From contig CAYFVR010000142.1 in the NCBI GenBank assembly GCA_964346545.1, positions 1 through 12,129 on the forward strand: a DNA stretch of 12,129 nucleotides, written 5' to 3'. A program made the position numbers and the translations under genes. Source of the stretch: CAYFVR01 sp964346545. Its GTDB lineage: Bacteria > Desulfobacterota > Desulfobacteria > Desulfobacterales > Desulfococcaceae. Below are positions 6,489 through 12,129 of this stretch, in pieces (the stretch's first letter is position 1; each line of letters begins with the position of its first letter). Under the pieces are notes generated by a model. That model was not told the origin of the DNA, did not search any database, and saw only the letters and a program-made list of their open reading frames with translations.

Positions 6489-7439
6489 TTACTTCCGGTC
6501 CTGAATGAATTTTTGAAAATCATCCAAGCTGGAAGACATCCACACCTTCTTCAAGATGTCCCGAAGTAATTCGATTTCTTCAATTCTCCTAACTTCGGCC
6601 ATCATCTGCAGGCCAGGCTCCCCAAATTTGGTTTCAAGGCCCTCCTCGATGACCGTCCATAATTCGTTGCATCTTGCTTCCTGCATCCACTGCTCGGCCA
6701 CTGTTGCCATTACCCTTTTCCTTTCGCTTTCTGGAACCAAATCATCCACAATCCGTTCGACGACTTTCGGTTTGAGCGGTTCCGCCACGCGGACCACGTA
6801 CCGCAACATGGCTTCGAGGTGGCCAAGGCCGGTTTGGGAATGATACAAGCCCTTCAACAGTCCGAAAATTTGGGGTAGCCGTTCCGGGAGGTCCGGGGCG
6901 TGGATGTGCTTGAGCAACAGCAACGCGGCCCGGACGATTACCGCTCCCCGGATTTCGTCGTCGCTGTATTGGCTGAGATCGGCCAGCACGATCTTGAAAT
7001 CCGGGAAGTAATCCAGCAAGGCCGTGTCCGGTCGCGGATACACGTTGGAAAACCGTGGATCGTAGGACCATGGCCTTGATCCGTGGTAAACCACCAACGG
7101 TATGATGGTCGGCACTTCTCCGCCGGGATTGGCATACCAGATTCGCGGCATGTATTTCAGCACTTGCAAATGGACCGGACGTTCGGCGCGGCTTTTGTGC
7201 TCGAAAAGAAGGTAAACATATCCGGGCTTTTCCGCCAGCTCCAGGTGGTAGAGCAGGTCGGAATAGTAGGCCCGAAGCTCCGGATCCACGAAGCTGTCTT
7301 TCATCACGCGAATGGAGTCCATGTCCACCAGCCGACGGATCTCCGCCGGCAGGAAGTTTTCCAGGATGCCGACCGCGTTTTCCGGATCGGAACCAATTTC
7401 GCGGATGAACCGGTCGTGTGGATTTCCGGGATGGGTCAT
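6489..7439 (-). CDS. Rpn-family recombination-promoting nuclease / putative transposase (PD-(D/E)XK)
   Basis: 316 residues, a typical length for the Rpn/YhgA-like (Transposase_31) family, whose E. coli members are DNA endonucleases that raise recombination frequency. The N-terminal MTHPGNPHDRFIREI start and the LPAEI segment match the family style. The PD-(D/E)XK core is visible: D61 (YYSDLLYHL), then E80-H-K82 in LLFEHKS, then Q92 in HLQVLKY. A long helical C-terminal part follows, including a charged segment near 220-290. I chose ATG 7439 because the family start begins with the HDRF region and a weak GGAAAG lies before it. Upstream ATG 7454 and GTG 7490 lack ribosome sites, and the latter would lie inside a tandem repeat. 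These genes are often dispersed and horizontally acquired. No terminal inverted repeats are seen, so it is not an insertion sequence. Confidence 0.87.
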   Translation of the reverse strand: MTHPGNPHDRFIREIGSDPENAVGILENFLPAEIRRLVDMDSIRVMKDSFVDPELRAYYSDLLYHLELAEKPGYVYLLFEHKSRAERPVHLQVLKYMPRIWYANPGGEVPTIIPLVVYHGSRPWSYDPRFSNVYPRPDTALLDYFPDFKIVLADLSQYSDDEIRGAVIVRAALLLLKHIHAPDLPERLPQIFGLLKGLYHSQTGLGHLEAMLRYVVRVAEPLKPKVVERIVDDLVPESERKRVMATVAEQWMQEARCNELWTVIEEGLETKFGEPGLQMMAEVRRIEEIELLRDILKKVWMSSSLDDFQKFIQDRK

Positions 7440-7482
7440 CGGATTGCTTTCCATCGGAACAGATGGGTTCTTGCCACTTTGT

Positions 7483-7510
7483 CCAGCCACCTACACCCAG
7501 CCACCTACAC
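7483..7510. repeat. Perfect 14-bp direct tandem repeat, two units
   Basis: CCAGCCACCTACAC occurs twice head to tail with no mismatch (7483-7496 and 7497-7510). It lies in the divergent gap between the nuclease start and the flavin oxidase start. It could be a replication slippage product, a duplicated protein-binding site or a scar of an insertion. Confidence 0.9.
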
Positions 7511-7594
7511 AAGGATCACCATGAATCTACCGCGCCACCGTCGGGCTTGTCCATTTTTTTCCTTGGCTGAAAAATTTCCGCGGGATGGAGAGTC

Positions 7595-8761
7595 ATGAAA
7601 TCTCAGGATGTCATCATCGTGGGACTCGGCACGGCCGGGGCGGCGACCTGCATGGAGCTGGCGCGGCGCGGGGTTTCGGTGTTGGGGCTGGACCGGGCGC
7701 GGCCGCCCCATGAAACCGGCAGCCATCACGGAGAGACTCGGAGCGTGCGCCGGGCCTACCTGGAAGGGACCGCCTACGTTCCCATGGCGCGGAAAGCCTG
7801 GGAGTTGTGGGAGCGGCTGGAACGGGACGCGGGCGTTTCGCTGCTGACGGCCACGGGAAATCTGACCATCGGGCCGCCGGATTGCCCGGCGGTTCAAGGT
7901 TTTCTGGAAGCGGCCGTCGCCGGAAACATTCCCCACGAAGCGCTGGAAGCGGCGGAGGTCCGGAAACGCTGGCCCCGTTTGGCGGTACCGGACGACTTCG
8001 CGGCCGGGCTGGAGATCACGGCGGGTATCGTTCGGCCGGAAGCGGCGGTTTCCACGTTTTTGGCGGAAGCGGAAAAGGCCGGAGCAGACCTCCGGTTCAA
8101 TCAACCGGTTACGGGCTGGTCGGAGCAATCCGGCCGCATCGAGGTCCGGACGGTTTCGGGCGTGTACGAGGCGGAGCGGCTGCTGCTGGCGGGCGGGGCG
8201 CGGAATCCAGAATTGCTCGGGTCCGCCGGACGGTTTCTGTCTCCCGTCCGGGTTCCCGTCCATTGGATCGAACCGCCCCATGAAACCGATTTCCGGCTCG
8301 GAGAATTCCCCGTCAATTTTTGGCAGGTTCCCCTGGCGGAAGCGGATGGCCAATTCGGTTTCCAGGAGTTCTATTCCCTCCCATCCGTCGCGCCCGGCGC
8401 CCGGGTGAAGTCCGCCATCCATAATCGGCTGCAACCCTGCGATCCCGACGGAACGCCGCCGATTCCATCTCCCCAAGAAACCGAAAAACTCCGAAACCTT
8501 CTTCGGCGCCACCTGCCCGCCCTTTCCGACCGGCCCATGGACGGCCACGTCTGCTTTTACACCCTCACCCCGGACGGGGATTTCGTCCTCGGGCCGCTTC
8601 CCGAATCCGACCGGGTGTTCACCGCCGCCCTGGCGGGGCACGGGTTCAAATTCGCGCCGGTGCTGGGGGAGATTCTGGCGGATTTGATTCGGGGGAATGC
8701 GCCGGAGTGGGATATGGGGCGGTTTTCGTTGGGGCGGTTTGGAAAAGTTGGGTCGCAGTAA
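7595..8761 (+). CDS. FAD-dependent amine oxidase, monomeric sarcosine oxidase / N-methyltryptophan oxidase family
   Basis: 388 residues, the usual size for MSOX/SolA. Members oxidise secondary N-methyl amino acids with O2, releasing formaldehyde and H2O2; sarcosine gives glycine. The FAD-binding GxGxxG is at 10-15, followed by the family signature SHHGETR at 43-49. C320 in HVCFYT-x-TPD aligns with the cysteine that binds flavin covalently (C315 of Bacillus MSOX). K272 (VKSAIH) aligns with the lysine that activates oxygen (K265), and the C-terminal GHGFKFAPVLGE block (348-359) is intact. All key residues are present, so it should be active, but sarcosine cannot be told from N-methyltryptophan or another N-methyl amine by eye. 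GGATGGAG lies just before the ATG. It is followed by a 304-nt gap before the second betaine operon. The neighbourhood suggests a link to betaine-derived sarcosine; that is inference. Confidence 0.88.
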   Translation: MKSQDVIIVGLGTAGAATCMELARRGVSVLGLDRARPPHETGSHHGETRSVRRAYLEGTAYVPMARKAWELWERLERDAGVSLLTATGNLTIGPPDCPAVQGFLEAAVAGNIPHEALEAAEVRKRWPRLAVPDDFAAGLEITAGIVRPEAAVSTFLAEAEKAGADLRFNQPVTGWSEQSGRIEVRTVSGVYEAERLLLAGGARNPELLGSAGRFLSPVRVPVHWIEPPHETDFRLGEFPVNFWQVPLAEADGQFGFQEFYSLPSVAPGARVKSAIHNRLQPCDPDGTPPIPSPQETEKLRNLLRRHLPALSDRPMDGHVCFYTLTPDGDFVLGPLPESDRVFTAALAGHGFKFAPVLGEILADLIRGNAPEWDMGRFSLGRFGKVGSQ

Positions 8762-8806
8762 AGCGAAGCGTTTGGCCACACCCAATTTCCCCCGACCGGC
8801 GATCCC

Positions 8807-8822
8807 AAGAACGCCCGTTCTT
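8807..8822 (+). terminator. Possible weak terminator hairpin after the flavin oxidase
   Basis: AAGAACG-CC-CGTTCTT is a perfect 7-bp inverted repeat starting 46 nt after the oxidase stop, followed by a pyrimidine run (CCTTTCCC) rather than a true T tract. It could end oxidase transcription imperfectly or be incidental. Confidence 0.35.
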
Positions 8823-8839
8823 CCTTTCCCGCCGATCCG

Positions 8840-8853
8840 CCGCCTGAAGGCGG
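8840..8853. repeat. Short GC hairpin CCGCC-TGAA-GGCGG
   Basis: Five-bp GC stem with a four-base TGAA loop in the gap upstream of the second proV. It resembles small dispersed intergenic hairpins, but only one copy is in this window, so repeat status is unproven. Confidence 0.35.
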
Positions 8854-9065
8854 AATTCCAAACTCTCCCCCCTTGGCCATGCCACGCTTCTCTACCGCCT
8901 TTCTCCCAGAAAACGGCGCCTCTCCCCCGACATCCAAATCTCCCCCCCGCTTTTCGACATGAAAATGGACCCTTTCCCCCATGGAATCCCGGGGGGAATC
9001 GTGGAAATCTGTTTTCAGTTCAACGTCCGCCCGGCAAAAATGAAATCCAGCTTTGCGAGATACCC

Positions 9066-10253
9066 ATGGCGAAAATTGAAGTTGAAAATTTATACAAAGT
9101 TTTCGGTCCCCGCTCCCGAATCGACGAGGCGCTCCAAATGGCCAAAAACGAAGCAGAACGGGGCGAAATCCAGGACAAAACCGGCTGCACGGTGGCGGTG
9201 CGGGACGTGACCTTTACCGTGGAAGGCGCGGAGATCTTCGTAATCATGGGCCTTTCCGGGAGCGGAAAATCGACCCTGCTTCGGTGCGTCAACCGGCTCA
9301 TCGAACCCACCCACGGCCAAGTCCACGTGGACGAGGAAAACATTCTGGACCTCGACCACGACCCCCTGCTCAAGGTGCGGGAGAAAAAAATGGCCATGGT
9401 GTTTCAGCACTTCGGCCTGCTTTCTCACAAAACCGTGCTGGAAAACGCCGCCTTCGGCCTGGAGCTGGCCAAGGTATCCAAATCCGAGCGGGAGGAAAAG
9501 GCCCGGGAGGCGCTGGAAATGGTCGGCTTGGAAAAGTACGGCGATTCAATGGTCGGCGAACTGTCCGGCGGCATGCAGCAGCGGGTGGGGCTGGCCCGGG
9601 CTCTGGCCACCGACGCCGAAATTCTGCTGATGGACGAGGCGTTCAGCGCGCTGGACCCGCTGATCCGGGCCGACATGCAGGACGAATTTCTGGAGCTTCA
9701 AAAAAAATTTCCCAAAACCATTTTGTTTATCACCCATGACCTGAGCGAGGCGCTGAAGCTGGGCGATCGAATCGCCATCATGAAAGACGGCGCCATCATC
9801 CAGATCGGGGCGCCGGAGGAGATCGTCCTGAATCCCAAAGACGACTACGTGGCCGCCTTCGTGGAAAACGTGGATCGGACCCGAGTGCTCACCGTCAGCA
9901 CCGCCTCCGCCGAGACCCAGCCGGCCGTGGCGTCGGACGCCTCGGCAAAGGAGGCCGTGGAGGTCATGGAAAAAACCGAAATCCCCTACGCATTCGTCCT
10001 GGAGGACGGACGGCCGGAGCGGGTGATTTCCCGCTGGGAGGCCGAGAAGGCCGCGGAATCGGACGGGAACGATTTGTCCGACCTGGGCCGAAGCGCTCCG
10101 GAGCCGGTGGACGGCGACGACCATCTCATCGCGGTGCTGGAAAAGGCCGCCGAAGCCGGCGCGCCGTTGCCCATCGTGGACGACGACGGCCGTCTAAAGG
10201 CCGTGGTGACCCAGGAAATGCTGTTGCGAGCCATCGCGGGAGGCGCGAAATGA
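9066..10253 (+). CDS. proV: Glycine betaine ABC transporter ATPase ProV/OpuAA-like (system 2)
   Basis: 395-residue ATPase of the second betaine importer. ABC domain features: Walker A GLSGSGKST at 62-70, Q-loop Q114, signature LSGGMQ at 166-171, Walker B ending D190-E191 and H224. A tandem CBS region follows (about 283-393), with an acidic linker near 329-352. Unlike the ATPase at 2851-4158, it ends right after the second CBS unit with no acidic tail. The two proteins align throughout but differ a lot, so they are old paralogues or separately acquired, not a recent copy. I chose the ATG at 9066 because the N-terminus MAKIEVENLYKVFGP matches the family; the ribosome site is weak (GCGAGA). The frame is open upstream to 8697, but that part has no homology-like features. 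Its stop overlaps the permease start by 4 bp (ATGA). Confidence 0.95.
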   Translation: MAKIEVENLYKVFGPRSRIDEALQMAKNEAERGEIQDKTGCTVAVRDVTFTVEGAEIFVIMGLSGSGKSTLLRCVNRLIEPTHGQVHVDEENILDLDHDPLLKVREKKMAMVFQHFGLLSHKTVLENAAFGLELAKVSKSEREEKAREALEMVGLEKYGDSMVGELSGGMQQRVGLARALATDAEILLMDEAFSALDPLIRADMQDEFLELQKKFPKTILFITHDLSEALKLGDRIAIMKDGAIIQIGAPEEIVLNPKDDYVAAFVENVDRTRVLTVSTASAETQPAVASDASAKEAVEVMEKTEIPYAFVLEDGRPERVISRWEAEKAAESDGNDLSDLGRSAPEPVDGDDHLIAVLEKAAEAGAPLPIVDDDGRLKAVVTQEMLLRAIAGGAK

Positions 10254-11071
10254 TGATCGATATTCCGTTAGGCGACACCATCGAGGGCGTCATCCAATGG
10301 ATGAACACCCAGTGGGCGCCGTTTTTCGACGGCATAAGCCTGGTGGTGGGCGGCGCGATTTTCTTTTTCGAAGAGATGCTGCTGGCCCCGCCGAGCTGGC
10401 TGCTGCTGCTGTTTCTGGCGGCGCTGGCCTGGCGGATCACCAGTTGGAAGGTGGGCCTGTTCGTGCTGCTGGGCTTTTTTCTGGTGGACGGCATGGGCAT
10501 GTGGGACGCCGCCATGGCCACCCTGGCACTGGTGCTGTCCTCCGCCGCCTTCGCGCTGGCGGTGGGCATTCCCCTGGGCATCTGGGCCGCCCGGAAAGAC
10601 CTGGTGGCGAAAATCCTGCGTCCGATTCTGGACTTCATGCAGACCATGCCGGCCTTCGTCTATCTGATCCCGGCCGTGCTCTTTTTCCGCCTGGGGAAGG
10701 TGCCCGGGGCCATGGCCACGGTGATTTTCTCCATGCCGCCGGCGGTGCGGCTGACCAATCTGGGCATCCGCCAGGTTTCCGAAGAGGCGGTGGAGGCCAC
10801 CCGGGCCTTCGGCGGAAACGACCGGCAACTGCTGTTCAAAGTGCAGCTTCCCATGGCGCTCACCACCATTCTGGCCGGGGTCAACCAGACCATCATGCTG
10901 GCCCTTTCCATGGTGGTCATCGCGGCCATGATCGGCGCGGGCGGCCTGGGGCAACAGGTGCTGCGCGGCATCGAACAGCTCCAGATCGGCCTGGGATTCG
11001 AAAGCGGCCTGGCCGTGGTGATCCTGGCGATGTTTCTGGACCGAGTGACCCAAGGCGTGGGCGAAAAATAG
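10250..11071 (+). CDS. proW: Glycine betaine ABC transporter permease ProW/OpuAB-like (system 2)
   Basis: 273-residue inner-membrane permease. Hydrophobic segments lie at about 28-40, 50-62, 67-82, 89-112, 134-148, 152-163, 206-231 and 252-263. The EAA docking loop is at 182-201 (EATRAFGG, ending KVQLP), followed by AGVNQTIM and GAGGLG as in the first permease. The start codon overlaps the ATPase stop (ATGA), indicating translational coupling. A second ATG directly follows, so the protein may begin one residue later. The binding-protein gene follows after 24 nt. It would form the membrane channel of the second importer with the ATPase at 9066-10253. Confidence 0.95.
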   Translation: MMIDIPLGDTIEGVIQWMNTQWAPFFDGISLVVGGAIFFFEEMLLAPPSWLLLLFLAALAWRITSWKVGLFVLLGFFLVDGMGMWDAAMATLALVLSSAAFALAVGIPLGIWAARKDLVAKILRPILDFMQTMPAFVYLIPAVLFFRLGKVPGAMATVIFSMPPAVRLTNLGIRQVSEEAVEATRAFGGNDRQLLFKVQLPMALTTILAGVNQTIMLALSMVVIAAMIGAGGLGQQVLRGIEQLQIGLGFESGLAVVILAMFLDRVTQGVGEK

Positions 11072-11095
11072 GTCGAAAAGGAGGAAGGAGAAACC

Positions 11096-12007
11096 ATGCC
11101 AAAATTCAGCCGCAAAATCGAAATCCCCCTGTGGATCATCGCCTTCGCGGCCATCGTCATCGCGGGCGCCACCGTGTTCACGGAAGACGGGACCGCCCCA
11201 ACCGGCGAGGAAACCGCCGAGGCCGTCGACAAAACGGTTCGCATCGGCTACGTGAGCTGGGCCGAGGGCGTTGCCATGACCCACTTGGTCAAGGTGATTT
11301 TGGAAGACCGGATGGGCTACGACGTGGAGCTGACCATGGCCGACCCCGCCCCGATCTTCACATCGCTGGCGGAGCGAAACCTGGATTTATTTCTGGACGC
11401 CTGGCTGCCGCTGACCCACCAGAGCCACATGGAAAAATACGGCGACGTGCTGGTGGATCTGGGAATGAACTACGAGGGCGCTCGGATCGGGCTGGTGACG
11501 CCGGAATACGTCCCGGTGAACACCATTCCGGAGATGGGGGAAAACCCGGGTCGATTTAACGACGATATCACCGGCATCGACTCCGGCGCGGGAATCATGG
11601 AGGCGACCCGAAAGGCCATTGAGCAATACAACCTGGACATGAATCTGCTGACCTCCAGCGGCGCGGCCATGACGGCCTCTTTGAGAGACGCCATCCAAAG
11701 CGAAGAACCGATCGTGGCGACCGGCTGGAAGCCCCATTGGAAGTTCGCCCGGTGGGATTTGAAATTCTTGGATGACCCGGAGAACGTCTACGGCGAGACG
11801 GAAAACATCCACACCATCGCCCGGCCGGGGATTTCCCAGGATTTGCCCCGAGTGGTCAGTTTCGCGAAGAATTTTTTCCTCAACGACCAACAGATCGGCA
11901 CCCTGATGGACGCCATGAACCAGGCCGAATCCGAAGCGGACGCGGCGCGGCAGTGGATGGGGGAACACGAGGAACTGGTGGAGTCGTGGATTCCGGCGGC
12001 CGGGTAA
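11096..12007 (+). CDS. opuAC: Glycine betaine-binding protein, OpuAC type, probably membrane-tethered (system 2)
   Basis: 303-residue substrate-binding protein completing the second importer. It belongs to the OpuAC subclass rather than the E. coli ProX subclass. Signs are the family stretches GIDSGAGIM (160-168), a TSSGAAMTASL block (186-196) and TGWKPHWKFARWDLKFLDDP (209-228). Candidate betaine-cage tryptophans are W55, W103 and W211. The N-terminus has a KFSRK positive patch and a hydrophobic helix (about 11-27) with no lipobox cysteine and a poor cleavage site (AGA-TV). It may therefore stay anchored in the inner membrane, followed by an acidic linker (28-44). A very strong Shine-Dalgarno, AAGGAGGAAGGAG (11078-11090), precedes the ATG and would favour high expression relative to the permease. 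No clear terminator follows. Confidence 0.94.
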   Translation: MPKFSRKIEIPLWIIAFAAIVIAGATVFTEDGTAPTGEETAEAVDKTVRIGYVSWAEGVAMTHLVKVILEDRMGYDVELTMADPAPIFTSLAERNLDLFLDAWLPLTHQSHMEKYGDVLVDLGMNYEGARIGLVTPEYVPVNTIPEMGENPGRFNDDITGIDSGAGIMEATRKAIEQYNLDMNLLTSSGAAMTASLRDAIQSEEPIVATGWKPHWKFARWDLKFLDDPENVYGETENIHTIARPGISQDLPRVVSFAKNFFLNDQQIGTLMDAMNQAESEADAARQWMGEHEELVESWIPAAG

Positions 12008-12129
12008 GTTTGGAGTTCCGGCTTTAGGCGGCAACGGGGGCCTGAACGGGGATTTCCTGGATTGGAGGGATTCTCAGGATTGGGTCCGGGATTTCCCCCG
12101 ACGTACCCCGGCGCCGTGGATCGCCCCGC
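12008..12129. other. Non-coding tail with GGATT-type repeated words
   Basis: The last 122 bases show no gene. Within 12049-12100 the words GGGATTTCC, GGATTGGAGGGATT and CAGGATTGGG repeat imperfectly, like degenerate intergenic repeats. A 5-bp inverted repeat (CCGGG/CCCGG) near 12088-12113 is too weak to call a terminator. Confidence 0.4.

Larger units (their letters stand above)
8762..9065. other. Non-coding gap before the second betaine operon
   Basis: 304 bases carry no supported gene. The frame of the downstream ATPase stays open upstream to 8697, but the sequence there is proline-rich and low in coding character. The gap contains two small hairpins (annotated separately) and three TCTCCCCC-type pyrimidine runs. 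I could not identify a convincing sigma-70 promoter, although one for the following operon may lie here. Confidence 0.6.

Noticed and set aside
7440..7490. Longer Rpn protein from ATG 7454 or GTG 7490
   Set aside because: No ribosome site at either; the GTG lies in the 14-bp tandem repeat; the family-like start is MTHPGNPHDRF.
7505..8785. 426-codon minus-strand frame opposite the flavin oxidase
   Set aside because: Arg/Pro/Gly-rich shadow of a gene with intact FAD and catalytic motifs.
8697..9065. In-frame upstream extension of the second proV
   Set aside because: It overlaps the oxidase 3' end and is Pro-rich. The family N-terminus begins at 9066.
10297..11559. 420-codon plus-strand frame across proW/opuAC of system 2
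   Set aside because: Gly/Arg/His-rich out-of-frame shadow; the real genes have EAA-loop and OpuAC motifs.
1..12129. CRISPR array, tRNA/rRNA, insertion-sequence ends, phage or defence cluster
   Set aside because: No regularly spaced repeats, no tRNA-like cloverleaf, no terminal inverted repeats and no companion genes were seen. The Rpn nuclease alone does not make a defence system.

Overview
The window is a GC-rich, densely coded bacterial stretch of roughly 60% G+C by eye. It is devoted mostly to uptake of the compatible solute glycine betaine (or proline betaine) and to salt/ion homeostasis. Sec signal peptides on periplasmic-type binding proteins, together with the gene repertoire, suggest a Gram-negative proteobacterium-like organism. 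A deltaproteobacterial (Desulfobacterota) origin is my guess from codon style and protein flavour; no marker gene here proves it.

Left part, minus strand (read right to left). A proV-proW-proX transporter operon (4158 to 923) is followed by a clear intrinsic terminator. A second, closely related proX copy lies beyond it and runs off the left edge. Upstream of proV is an AT-rich promoter zone with two overlapping candidate promoters, a perfect 12-bp palindrome and a leader of about 330 nt.

Middle part. A minus-strand CPA1/NhaP-type cation:proton antiporter (5976 to 4723) is followed by a plus-strand protein of unknown family with no good start codon (6006-6449). Next come a minus-strand Rpn-family PD-(D/E)XK nuclease (7439 to 6489), a 14-bp perfect tandem repeat, and a plus-strand flavin amine oxidase of the monomeric sarcosine oxidase / N-methyltryptophan oxidase family (7595-8761).

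Right part, plus strand. A second complete betaine transporter follows: proV-like ATPase, proW-like permease and an OpuAC-type binding protein (9066-12007). The ATPase and permease overlap by 4 bp. This system is clearly diverged from the first. Its binding protein belongs to a different subclass and has an N-terminal hydrophobic segment without a lipobox. The last ~120 bases are non-coding and contain short, repeated GGATT-type words.

Taken together: two independent betaine importers would bring in osmoprotectant, the antiporter would export Na+ (or K+), and the sarcosine-oxidase-like enzyme could link to demethylated betaine products. I see no CRISPR array, tRNA, rRNA or prophage. The locus looks like an osmoadaptation cluster built of known families. 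The less ordinary parts are the duplicated proX behind a terminator, the anionic tail on one ProV, the palindromic promoter/leader and the orphan middle ORF.
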